Assembly (NCBI GenBank): GCA_900155495.1 | Contig: FTLJ01001213.1 | Span: 1 to 53,935, forward strand | Direction: 5' to 3' | DNA length: 53,935 nt | From: Porogramme epimiltina | Taxonomy: Eukaryota > Basidiomycota > Agaricomycetes > Polyporales > Polyporaceae | In this document: piece after piece, positions 44,291-53,935 of the stretch | Layout of the letters: each line of letters begins with the position of its first letter | Position numbering within the stretch: position 1 is the stretch's first letter | Position numbers and translations under genes: made by a program | The notes under the pieces: generated by a model | Database searches by the model: none | What the model saw: the letters and a program-made list of their open reading frames with translations, nothing else | Told to the model about the DNA's origin: nothing

Positions 44291-46131
44291 CTAGCAAATA
44301 CGTAAGTCATTTGGTTTGAAGGTTAGACGGGTAAGAAATCTACTGACCTCAGTCGTTTCGCTTGTGAGCCATGCGTGAGGAGTAGCCATATACCCCGGTA
44401 CACGTCTCAGCCTAAAGTCGGCCATTGCCATACTTGCTTGGAAGGGACGGAGGGCCGTAAACGTTAGCTCCTCGTCCCATTCGTCTTCGACTCCTACAAA
44501 TATAGGCTGGGCATGTTCGCTGCCTGTCAAGCATGCGCCCTTTTGTGTCAGTGGAGACGATCGCTCCATAACGTTGTCTTGGGCCGGCAGGCCAGAAGTA
44601 GATAGCGTTGCTCCGAGGTTCCCGACAATGAACGAGGTGCGAGAGGTGACATCAAAAGCGATATCCGCGATATTGCAAGTTGTCGCATTAGAACTCGATG
44701 AACGGTCCGCAAGGTATACCCCGCGCAAGTTGAGCATGAACCGGGAGACTATCATTGTGGCTAGTCTGGGTCGAAAGCATTTGTGTTAGAGCAGACAAAG
44801 TGGAATAGGTACAAAATGGGGCCATTTACACGTTTCCAAGGGTGTTGTACCAGACAAGGATGACAAATGGAGAACCCTGCGAGTGCAAAGGCAGGTTGAA
44901 ACACCATTGTGACGATCGATAGGTATATCACTCACGAAATCAGGCCTAGTGAGGTTGACTATACACATAGCAAATGTTAAACAGAGGATGCTATAGGGCC
45001 GTGGAATCAACGTGAGCCTGCTGTAGAGGATAGGGACTTCGAAAGTGCTGACACGAAATACGTGGTGCCTGCAAGGTTATTCTAGTCTAAATACGGTATC
45101 GAATTACCAGGGTCACGCACCGTCTACAAGAAGTAGTGTTGTGAGTGGGGTGCGTAGTCCATGCTTCAATGCATCCCGTTGTATTGAAAACGTTTTGATA
45201 CAGGTCAAGGTAATGAGGGCCACGTCCGAGACAATTGTGGTCAGGATGTAAATCACGGATACTGGACATACAACGTAGACGAGGAGTCACCATAGATTAG
45301 ATTCTAGAATGTGACTATGACGCTTTAAGAAGTCTGGATACTCACACCTGGGTGGAAACTTGTAAGTAGTTCTCACAAAGGGAACTGGACAAAATACCTA
45401 CAACCTATACTCTCTATCTGGCATACTTGTCGAATACACCACGCAGCCAGAGGGCTCTCCTTCTTGAGCCACAATAACTGATACATTCATAACCTGCGCT
45501 CGATGTCGTCCCATAATTTAGTAGCTCATCCGCTGCCTTGAGGCGCCATAGACTTACTGCATATATAACAGGTCTAAAGAGGGCAAGGGGTGCGACCAGG
45601 ATAAGTGGCCTCCAATCACGATCCCATATTGCCCACGCTCGAATGATTGTGAAGATTGAGAACCCGAGATATCCAACTATGTCTAGAGTTGTGACGATAT
45701 TTTGAATAATCGCACATTCCTGGACGCTCAAGATCAGTATTAAACCATACGTGAATGGGGAGAATGTCCTAATCGCACACCTTATCAGTGGAATGCCAGA
45801 GCACTGTGCTTAAAACGAATAAAGCGCTTTGAAAGAGCATGCTATAACGCATGATGAGGTATATGATAGTGGCACCGGAAAACCGGCGCCGCCAGATCCT
45901 CTGCACTTCTGCCGCAAATGTTAATGCAAAGTCATACCACAGAAGTACTGTTTTACAAGACCTGTGTATCAACATACTGTTTACGAGCCATGTAGCGCAC
46001 TCACCTGTGGACGCCGCAACCGCATAGTTGAAAACCACGCTGTTTGTAAGATTGATCTTCAGTGATTGCAGCAGCTGCGGCGTAATGTGTAACACGTACG
46101 CGTGGTCGAATAATGAAGGGTTCGGGGCCAT
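44291..46131 (-). CDS. DUF6533-type seven-helix membrane protein, multi-exon
   Basis: This family is expanded in mushrooms and has a receptor-like seven-helix layout of unknown function. Exon 1 is 46131-46005 and exon 2 is 45947-45781; the next exon starts at ECAIIQNIV. Family features are FNYAVAAST, LLWYDFALTFAAEVQRIWRR with FSGATIIYLIMRY (the DUF6533 signature), a Trp/Asp-rich loop (RAWAIWDRDWRPLIL) and the last-helix end MIVSRFMLNLRGV. A cytoplasmic tail (STSGLPAQD, FVGVEDEWDEE) reaches the stop at 44291. Several 3' introns are inferred only from frame changes. Ligand unknown. Confidence 0.8.
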
Positions 46132-47161
46132 GGGGATGGGGGATAGAATAGGGGCACCGGAGGACGATAGCGAGCCGTTTTTAACCCAGGAGCCTTGAAG
46201 CGTGTCAGGGTGTGGGGAATGGCTCTTACCATTAAACGCGTTACATCATGCCGTAGTACTTATAAGCACAGCCCGGTCCGGCGGCGTGCAGCCGCGTCGC
46301 GCTCATGTCTCCGGGGGGAAACTCCAAAGCCCTAACAAGCTCCTTAAGCCTCCGGCGATTAGGGGTCTGTAATGTGAGTCTCACACTGTATGCAATCTCG
46401 CCGTGGATTGAGGAGGTTACGCCATTGGGGCTACCTAAGCTAACTGCAAGGTCCCTCTGCGCACATGGACGTAGAGGACTGCAAGCGAGTTTCAGCCGGT
46501 GCGCCTTCATCCAAAAGTGTCTAGAACGTGGGCGTTGCACAACACTTCTATACCTTTGACCGAATACGAGACGTCGAAATGCTTTTAGACAGGATACTGT
46601 CGGGTTTGTGGAGCGACGAACACATACATACAGCGCGACACGACAATTGAACCTGCTTTCACGGCCAGCATCGCCCGTCTTGCAATTGTCTCCGTTATGA
46701 GCGGCGGCCCCTTGATAGCGATACACTGGCGCATCCATCAACGTGAGTTGAGGGAGTCAGTCTAGTACGTGCACAGGCCCACTCACCGACCCCGCCGGGT
46801 ACAAAAACCGAGCAACGCGGCTTCGATCGCCGGAAGATATTGCCGCTCTGACGTCGGATCTGAGGCCGCAAGAATGCTGGGACACGGTCAGTTTTGGAAC
46901 AGCACACTTACGTCCCCTGTCACATTCTAACACGGATAACGCGGCGGTAGCCCGGACGTTGTGGCGAGCTTCAGAGACTCGGAGTTGCAGCGACGCCGCT
47001 CATCGCGGTCACGTGATAGAAAGCCGTTGACACAGCCCGCTGCCCCTTAGCACTGTCCATCGCTCTCCTGTCCGAGTCGTCCGCGTCAAGCTTGGTTTCG
47101 GATCCCCTGATGACACTGGCTTCGCCTGGCCCCTACGATTTAGGAGGGGGAAGGGAGGAGG
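46132..47161. other. Divergent intergenic region with an uncertain open frame
   Basis: A minus-strand open frame (46741-46241, 166 residues) ends with protein-like EIAYSVRLTLQTPNRRRLKE but starts with an unconvincing Arg/Cys-rich part. It could be a real small gene or a relic, and no family was recognised. Confidence 0.3.
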
Positions 47162-47166
47162 TATAA
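47162..47166 (+). promoter_or_regulatory. TATA-like element of the first unrecognised paralog
   Basis: TATAA in GAGGTATAACCAAG lies 113 nt before ATG 47275. Confidence 0.5.
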
Positions 47167-47274
47167 CCAAGTCGCTTCTGCTGCGCCGGCCTTTCTCATC
47201 TCTCGGTCAACTACCTCCCACGCCGAGCTCGTGACCAAGGGTGTCTCCGCCATACTCGCCCCTCAACCTTATCA

Positions 47275-48681
47275 ATGTCGACTTTAGTCCCCAGCGTGGA
47301 TGACGCGAGCACTCCCAAGCACGAGGAAGGACAGGTTCTATGGGTCTCTCCACGTCAACGCACGCAGAAATCGCGTACCATCATCATCGCTTTCTCGGCT
47401 GCACCCGACGACTTCGAGGTACGTCAGCTCTCAATCCTTGTCCTGCATCTTAGTTCGGATCCCCTGACATGAACATAATACTAGGAGGAGGATTGTGACT
47501 ACACAGAAGACGATCTTACGGCGATGGGTGTCCGTGTCGGTTACTATTGTGTACTCCCTCGCCCTCAATTTCCTCCTTTACGGATCGACGACAATCTGCT
47601 CCACACCCTTAGGGAAGCTTATTGCGACGACCCGGAGACATTCAGGCTTTTCAGACGCAATCAGCAGGCTAATACCTGTTTTAAATCGCCCTATGTAAGT
47701 AGTTCATCTCCTTCCGCGTATTTGACTGACTTGACAACTTTTTCTGCCACTGCAGGGCGATCGGAGAATCTCGTTACATCTTCCAAGGGTGGTCGACGAG
47801 TGCCTGATAGTGGCTATGGTTCGCCTTTGCTCACAAAACCCCAACAAGGACGTGACCCTCGTCCGAGACTTATGTATCTCCTCCGAGGAAAGGCCGATCC
47901 TCATACCGCACGCCAACGGGGGCCACGACATCCCTCTCGTCGTTAGCGCTCCCTATGCTGCTTTCTACCACGATCGTAACCCAGAGTTGAAAGGCGCGTC
48001 CCAGCTTCACTCATACAGCACTGGGGAGTTACAGACTCACCTCGCCATATCCAGAGAAGCTCCTCGGGCCACACGAACAGGTGTTCGACACGCTCTCCTC
48101 GCACCCGAATATCATTCCGTTCATCGTTTGTCTCACGCCTCGCGGGATGATGGACTCAGACTTGACCTATCGTCTCCCGGCGCTCGTAGCTGCGCGTGCA
48201 CTCATGGCGCGCACCGGGTGTGTTCATCTCTACGCTGTTCTGCCGCGCGCCACGCCGTACTTACCATCGCTCCTCTCCCATAGAGCCCGAGAGGTGCGCG
48301 TATGCGTAACAAACGGCGTAATGTTCACGTTTGGGCTCCTCGCGCCGATGGCTACGTTCCAATCGCCCTCACCGTGGGACGCGGTGTGGAGACCCACCTG
48401 GTATGCGCGGTCCTCGTCCGACGTGGCCCCAGGGAACGATAGCAGCGAGTTGTTCATGTATACGAGAACTCTGGAAGAGTACATGTTGGGAGGGTGTCCA
48501 ATTCCCCCGCGAAGCGACGAAGAGGCAAGGCGCCGCAAGGAGCTCGCGACTGTCGTGGGCCTCATGGCGTGTTGGGTGCGTGGTCCCGCTCTCGCCCCCG
48601 GTGCTACGGTCGATTACCGAAGCTAACCCGCGCCCAAAGATGAACGGAGACAAAGGCATCCATGAGTACGTTCGACACTAG
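47275..48681 (+). CDS. Unrecognised protein, paralog A of a tandem pair, 6 exons
   Basis: Exons are 47275-47418, 47485-47694, 47756-47975, 48055-48217, 48284-48575 and 48640-48681, giving 356 residues with intron phases 0, 0, 1, 2, 0. No signal peptide or membrane helix is seen. Notable parts are DDNLLHTLREAYCDD, VVDECLIVAMVRL, RPILIPHANGGHDIPLVVSA, HEQVFDTLSSHPNIIPFIV, RLPALVAARALMARTG and EVRVCVTNGVMFTFG. The last segment is shared with paralog B (PFCVTDGSVWVPGF). I do not recognise the family. The layout of an Ala-rich helix followed by a strand and a NG or DG turn recalls PD-(D/E)XK nuclease-like folds, but no catalytic D-ExK is evident, so this is speculation. The last intron is inferred from the paralog; without it the stop is at 48626. 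Confidence 0.7.
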
Positions 48682-49310
48682 TACAACTCTCGGAGCACCT
48701 TTGGGGACCGAACAACTATGACCGCCCCCATTGCGCACGCGGTGCACCACCTACACCTGTTCAAGTTGGCACGCATGCCATGTCGCGCGCGCGTGTTGTG
48801 TTTTCATCTCGCGTATTCGAACCATGTAAATCGGCGTAGTCATCGTCAACTCATTCCTTCCGCCTTCTATGTTGACTTGTCATTCAAGCCTGGAGTGAAA
48901 GCCTCGACTCAGCAGCACGCGTGCCCGTCGGAGAGCGGAGCAAGGCCAGAAGATGTTTAGGGGTAGAGGGGGTTTAAGCGCCCTCAGAAGGCATTCCAAA
49001 CGGGGCATTTCCCTGACGTCATACCCCCAGAGATCGAGGAAGAACGGAACCGAACCAGAGTTTGTTGGCGGAGCTCGGTCTGGGGCTTAGTCTTCGGTTT
49101 CAGAGTTCGCATGCAAGAGCGCTTCCCAAATTCCACTGGGCAACAAACACCCAAGGCATCCGTTTCGCTTTCAATCTGAGGCACGCAAAAGTACAAGCTG
49201 AGCCTCTCCGACTCCTTTCTGATAGCTGCTCCTATCTGACTCCTGAACTCCCCTTAGCTAGACGAGCAGCATCACCCCCAGCATTCATGAAACGCTGTAG
49301 CTTAGGGGGG
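48682..49310. other. Intergenic between the two paralogs
   Basis: No gene is seen. The right end holds the promoter of paralog B. Confidence 0.5.
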
Positions 49311-49317
49311 TATAAAG
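49311..49317 (+). promoter_or_regulatory. TATA box of the second unrecognised paralog
   Basis: TATAAAG lies 91 nt before ATG 49402, preceded by a G run. Confidence 0.65.
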
Positions 49318-49401
49318 ATCCTGCTTTCGTCCCACTTTGTTTCTCAATCCCCCACGCTTGCTGGTAGACTGCTTGACACAAATCACGCAAATTCGGGCGC
49401 G

Positions 49402-50665
49402 ATGACTACGATTTATCAATCGCCCTCAGGTGGAGTTGCAAATGGTCGCCATGTCGAGCACCAGCCGCTTGAGGACATAAGCCAGAGAACACCATCCCCT
49501 CCGCCCGACGACCTAGTCAAGGTCAGTATACTTGTCAGAGTCTTGACTTTTCTCTTGCTACAACATTGATCCGTCCCCAAGGTCACGTCGTTCATCAATA
49601 TGAGGAGCATGGATTTCCTCGAGCATGTAGGCATTGAGCCTATTCCCGCAACATTTCAAATGGACCTGCCAAGGGATCTCTCAGATGACGATTGCCCAGG
49701 TGTCGGCGAAATCATGTCCGACTTATGGGCACACATCGAGCAAGTAAGCACGTTGGTCAATATGACCGTGAGTACTTCACTCTCTGTCGTACACTCGTCT
49801 GCTCAGAACATGCGTTCAGACCGACAGCGGCGTGGGCACCGCTGTCGACACGGTCGTGGCGGCGGCCATGTCAATTTTTGCCCTCCACAATTCCAACCGC
49901 AAACGAGCCCTCGCCGCTCCTCAGTTCGCCCTCGACAACGACACGTTCCTTGCGCACCCTGAAAACCCGCAGAAGCGCCTACACATACTCCCGGGTGCCC
50001 TCCCTGGATCCGCCGTCTTCCAACATGTTAAGGGCTGGGGTTGTAAGCCATACCTACACTCCTTTAGTGGCTCACCCTGCAGAATCACTGATTTGTGGAC
50101 TAGTGGATTTACACGGGCGTCGGTACGAAGATATCATTGAAACGATCGTTACTGGGGCACAGGACAGCTTTGGCGTACGCCGCGTGATCGTCATCGACGC
50201 GGTGCGCGCGGGAGACGAGCTGTGCGCGTACTTACCTCGCGTCATCGGACAGGCCCTTGCGATGCTCGCGGCTACGCGGTGTGTTCCTACTACGTGACTG
50301 CTATGCTCAATTTCGTTTTGACGCGATCCTTCTCCTAGGATGGCGAAGATCCCGTTTTGTGTCACTGATGGCAGCGTGTGGGTCCCCGGGTTCGTCAAGC
50401 GGGAGCCGGCTGGGGTGGACGGCTCTGGTCAGCGCCTGCGGTGTGTATATGCGCCTGTTGTCACCGCGAGGCTGCTCGACCAGCACGCGTTGCGCGAGGA
50501 GAGAGAGGGGGATTTGCATGCGGCCGTCGCGCTCATTCTTGCAATCGTAGGTGTACCGGCTTGATGGTGGCACAATGGAACGAGCTGCTGACGAGATGGT
50601 TGCTGCAGATCGACGAGGGCCTCAAAGTCGAAGATCTTTTTCTCCAGCGAACGCCTGAAGTTTGA
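49402..50665 (+). CDS. Unrecognised protein, paralog B of a tandem pair, 6 exons
   Basis: Exons are 49402-49521, 49582-49743, 49820-50042, 50104-50278, 50339-50546 and 50609-50665, giving 314 residues. Intron phases are 0, 0, 1, 2, 0, identical to paralog A. Notable parts are PSPPPDDLVK, NMRSMDFLEHVGI, DTVVAAAMSIFALHNS, DLHGRRYEDIIETIVTGAQD, VRRVIVIDAVRAGDELCAYL, LPRVIGQALAMLAATR, PFCVTDGSVWVPGF and the C-terminal LKVEDLFLQRTPEV. Resemblance to A is clear only around the QALAMLA helix and CVTDG. The gene-structure match makes common descent likely. No domain was recognised, and the same caution about a nuclease-like fold applies. Confidence 0.72.
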
Positions 50666-50998
50666 TTCTGCGAACGTGTTCGTTATGTACCATCATAGTA
50701 GTCGTACCTGCCTGGGGTCTATCAGCTCCCTGTGAATGATTAGCGTTTGGCTCTGCATTGTGGGTGCCAGACCGGAGAACCTTAATCCAAGATTGCATAG
50801 AGGAGGAAGTGGTTGAGAAGTTAATGCGAATGCGCTAAGCGTGGTGTCATCGCTATGGGCACGTAACATGTGTATATTTCGCCACGATTACATGTCGACC
50901 GCAGTGCCGAACGGCCCGAGGCGCAGTGGTGAAGAGTTCCCGGAGGCAGATAAGCAACCGACACAAGCCTGCTGCACTAGCTAGATTGTGCATGGTGC
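50666..50998. other. Intergenic between convergent genes
   Basis: Nothing recognised; expected 3' UTRs. Confidence 0.5.
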
Positions 50999-52276
50999 CT
51001 ACGGCCTCTTCGGTGAGGGGAAACAGCGCGCCTTCACCCACAGGAACGCCCTCACCAGCGCATGCTCTGTCAAGAACGCCCACCACAATACACGAAACAC
51101 CCGACGCGCAACCCGCGCACTTGGCCGGCACCTGCAAACTCCTACCGTCCCCTTACAGTCCTCCCGTTCTTTTCCGACAACCCACCGAGTGAACAATGAC
51201 GCGAGCCACGGTCGAGGATAGTATCGTTTCAACATCTGAGTTAGGTAAAAGGTCAGCGAGGTCCGTATACCACGCTCTGTCATCGACATCACGAGTAAAT
51301 TGCACAGAAGTGACTCACATCCAGATACGCATCGAATGTATCCCCGACGCGAAGCATGTCCCACGAGTACGGGTCAAAGTGTGTCGCGCCCTCCCGCGGC
51401 CGCTCAAAGACCGTGTCCTGGAGCTTGACCGCGGGCTGAATGCCAGGTCCGAACGGAAGGCGGAGCGAGCAGCCGAAGTCGATGAAGTAGACGCGACTGG
51501 GGACTAGACGGGGTGACTGCCACACCTTGCGTCTACTCACCATGATAATGTTTTCGTGGAAAATGTCCTGGAACAGATCGGTGAACGCGTCAGAGCAGTA
51601 CGCGAGGTGAGTTCCAGCTGATAAAAATGCATACCATGTGGGCAACACGGCGATCGTGCATGTATTCGAGGCCCTGTCCGCGAGCTCCGCGTGAAAGTCC
51701 GCTGATGTGGCGTCGATACTGAGCTCACCTCGAGAATTTGGTACATGCAGTTATAGATATCAGAGTAGTTCCACAACTCAAACGAGGATATACGAGCATA
51801 AGGCATAATGAGAATCGGAACATCGCCACGGACGACCTCGCAAGGCAATGTGTGATTTCTTGGATTGTTGATATCGGCGAGGAGATAGTCGTAGATGTCA
51901 AGCTCTGCTTGAGAATCTTCCTTGATGAGCTTGACGACATTCTTTGGAGGGGTAGAGCCAGTGTGATCGTCTTCGTAGACACTTCCCTGTTAGGAGACTG
52001 GTAAGCAGGGATGGAGAGACGTGGGATGAGAAGAAACTTGCTATTTTCAAGACATGACGAAGAACAATACCCCTCCGCTTGAGTTCGGGATGTTTCAGTA
52101 GTGAGTCGGGTATAGTTAACATGGATGGTGGTATCTAACAACGTGGAGATGTTGAAGGGGACCGATGGGTGTTGCACTCAACCGTCACGTACCGGCAGAA
52201 GCTGAAAGCGGCGAGCTTGGCATGCTCCTGGCCGTGGGAATAGTTCAATTTCAACAGACGCTGTGGGAGTGGGCAT
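50999..52276 (-). CDS. Divergent kinase-like protein, 6 exons
   Basis: Exons are 52276-52193, 52134-52054, 51986-51729, 51673-51635, 51567-51319 and 51235-50999, all phase 0, giving 315 residues. Kinase landmarks in order are GSVYEDD (degenerate glycine loop), NVVKLIKED (ATP-anchoring Lys), ILIMPYARIS (hinge), GLEYMHDRRVAHMD joined to IFHENIIM (catalytic loop) and VYFIDFGCSLRLP (DFG). The catalytic loop reads HMD instead of HRD but keeps the Asp and the Asn. It ends with the Cys/Arg-rich CRCRPSARVARRVF, which I recall from Agaricomycete kinase-like proteins. Substrate unknown. It may be active or a pseudokinase. An open frame continues 5' of ATG 52276, so the start could lie further upstream. 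Confidence 0.78.
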
Positions 52277-52553
52277 CGGATCAGTGCGGTCCGGCCATGT
52301 TATCGGTAAACCATCAGGCTACCGTGAGCGTCTGGGGGTTCAAACGTTCAAGCTTGGACACTGAACTATACCGAGGTTCTAGCCCAAAACATTCAGAGGG
52401 CAGCGGCGTTATCAGTCCATCATTATCTGCTTCGTATATATTATCCCTGTCATGATCACCGTCCCTCTCCCACTTCCACACCAGAACGCCCGACGTACGT
52501 ATCCCGGTAGCCGCACTCCTCACTAGGCAGCCCCAACTGATTGCGACCAGAGC

Positions 52554-52955
52554 ATGGCCGAAAGGACCATTACTCCCCGCTACATACACTTTCAAAGCAT
52601 TGCCTCCAAGGTCGAGGATAGTACTACCGTTGCGGACGCCTTCTTCGTCCAAGTCCCCATCGTTAAGCATCCGGAGAGATTTGACTCCGGACTCGGCGAC
52701 GATTGCACACTCTTCGTCCGTAATGCATCCACCCTCATTCGCACTTCACCCACTGGCGAAGCGATCCCCACCAACCGTTATGACATAACTGTGAAGCATG
52801 GAGACTACGTGGAATCATGCACCATATACATCAAGCACCCCTCTGCTACGACTTCCGTTAACAGGGCGTGCGTGGCTCAATGCCTCAAAGAACTGTCCGA
52901 AAACGACACGATATTCTTGGTCCAGAAGGACGCCGTGCCTCCCACGGAACCTTGA
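52554..52955 (+). CDS. Hypothetical protein, single exon
   Basis: A 133-residue frame starts at ATG 52554 and contains FFVQVPIVKHPERFDSGLGD, TLFVRNASTLIRTSP, NRYDITVKHGDYVESCTIYI and LKELSENDTIFLVQKD. It is protein-like, with no signal peptide or membrane segment. No family recognised. It is divergent from the kinase-like gene (277 bp between starts). A minus-strand frame (52670-52314) overlaps its 5' end, and only one of the two is likely to be coding there. Confidence 0.5.
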   Translation: MAERTITPRYIHFQSIASKVEDSTTVADAFFVQVPIVKHPERFDSGLGDDCTLFVRNASTLIRTSPTGEAIPTNRYDITVKHGDYVESCTIYIKHPSATTSVNRACVAQCLKELSENDTIFLVQKDAVPPTEP

Positions 52956-53161
52956 TTGTCGAGATGGCGCATTACAAGTCCAGTATGTGCTTTGAGCTCT
53001 GCCCGCTCCTCTTCCCCGCCCCGGACCTTCTCTTGATGGTAGTCTTGCAGATCGTGGGCATCGCGGACTGGCAGGATTGAGGAAGCATGAATGCGTGAAA
53101 TAATGGGCTCGTAGTCACTTCTATTGGAAGATAGGCAGTGCAGTCGCATCGCTGTGTAGCA
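52956..53161. other. Intergenic, short
   Basis: No feature recognised. Confidence 0.4.
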
Positions 53162-53504
53162 TTAAGTCGTGGCATCGAGCAGGAAATCATATTGTGTTTT
53201 GAACGCTGGACTACTGGCGGGAATGCGCGTGGCCGCGGTAGTGTTCGGGAGGTTCTCGAAGACGTACAAGACACGGAGGACACAAGCGGAGATCAGGCAC
53301 GACAGCGTTTCAGGAAGCCTTCCTGGAGGCATGCACTTGTTCGTGCAAGGACGTAAGCTTGTCAGCCACCCGTCGATGTATTCGTGCGCGAACTTCTCGA
53401 ACTGCTCTCTGAAGAAGATGCCGTACTGCGCAGCTGGCCCCGCGGTTGTATAAGTGGTTATTCTGGTCTCAAGAAGAGATGCACGGCCGTCCGTCGCTGG
53501 CTAC
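53162..53504 (-). CDS. Possible terminal exon of a minus-strand gene
   Basis: The minus-strand frame runs from just after an acceptor-like CGTAG (53505) to TAA at 53162. It reads SLLETRITTYTTAGPAAQYG, then IFFREQFEKFAHEYIDGWLT and TLSCLISACVLRVLYVFENL. It has protein-like composition but no ATG at its start, so it would be a 3' exon of a gene extending rightwards. No upstream exon was fixed and no family recognised. Confidence 0.35.
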
Positions 53505-53935
53505 GACGACTTCGTCGCGCGCGCGTGAGGTCGCAGACAGGGCGTAAGCGTGGGTGTAATAATCGGCAAGTAAGTAAGTACTTGTACACGCAAAGTCAAC
53601 CAACCACCGCGCGCCACACACACATCGGAGGAAGCGAGCCCGGTGCCCGCCTGCGCTATATTCCTATCCGTATGTACCGTACCGTATGTACCCTCCCTCG
53701 ACGACACTCGCTCGCAGACTCCGGACTCGACTTCGACTTCGACTTCGCGCAGCAGGTATATACTAGATGGACAGGCGACGCGGGACTGCGTCTAATCTAT
53801 CTACGCGACACAACACATATCACACCCGCGCGCGCATGTACACACAAGCTGTGCAGCGCCCCCGCGCCCTTGACGTCATCGCCATCAGGGCCAGGGCGCG
53901 GCTCGGAAGGGTGGAGTGGAGCAGGGGGAGGGGGG
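53505..53935. other. Right-edge region with a CTTCGA-type microsatellite
   Basis: A (GACTTC)3 tract is at 53728-53746, and GTATGTACCGTACC repeats lie near 53670-53690. CG-rich alternating sequence is near 53825-53840. No gene is supported up to the edge. Confidence 0.4.

Noticed and set aside
1..53935. CRISPR arrays, rRNA or tRNA genes, and intact transposase or reverse transcriptase genes
   Set aside because: None seen. There are no regularly spaced direct repeats, and no tRNA-like A/B box pair or transposon protein motif was convincing by eye. A tRNAscan and RepeatMasker run would be decisive.

Overview
The window is nuclear DNA from a filamentous basidiomycete, most likely an Agaricomycete of the polypore type. 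Genes are broken by many short GT-AG introns of about 40-90 bp. Several families are typical of mushroom-forming fungi: DUF6533 seven-helix proteins, F-box proteins, small secreted RlpA-like proteins and kinase-like proteins. Exon joins were worked out by eye from splice sites, reading-frame continuity and family resemblance. No transcript or database support was available.

Layout. Bases 1-626 are the promoter and 5' leader of a minus-strand RlpA-like gene whose coding part lies just off the left edge. The first half (1.1-27.5 kb) is mostly conserved housekeeping or regulatory genes: a tail-anchored protein (1134-2828, +), vacuolar alpha-mannosidase AMS1 (8062-3106, -), an IML2/TTC39 protein (12798-8522, -), a small unknown (13105-13646, +), a TEA/ATTS transcription factor (18057-16523, -), a TDT-family transporter (22333-20252, -) and an RBR E3 ubiquitin ligase (27541-24408, -). 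The stretches around the TEA and transporter genes are gene-poor and GC-rich, 2-3 kb each.

The second half (28-54 kb) looks more accessory. It holds three complete RlpA-like genes (29205+, 34089+, 35994-), an F-box gene between two of them, and a decayed protease-like gene. Further right are an HNH_2 nuclease, the TLDc protein OXR1, a GPI-type AA8/DOMON cytochrome-like protein and a DUF6533 membrane protein. A tandem pair of unrecognised paralogs (47275-48681 and 49402-50665) and a divergent kinase-like gene follow.

Most distinctive observations. (1) The RlpA-like genes share more than coding sequence: all three complete copies have TATAAAA exactly 120 nt before the ATG, similar leaders and a conserved 3' UTR block, and the left-edge copy has a mosaic promoter. 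(2) The two unrecognised paralogs have the same intron phase series, 0-0-1-2-0, despite strong protein divergence. (3) The IML2-like gene has a 1,185-bp intron where its other measured introns are 47-65 bp, plus one probable GC-AG intron. (4) A pseudogene keeps a serine-protease-like core with the nucleophile motif destroyed.
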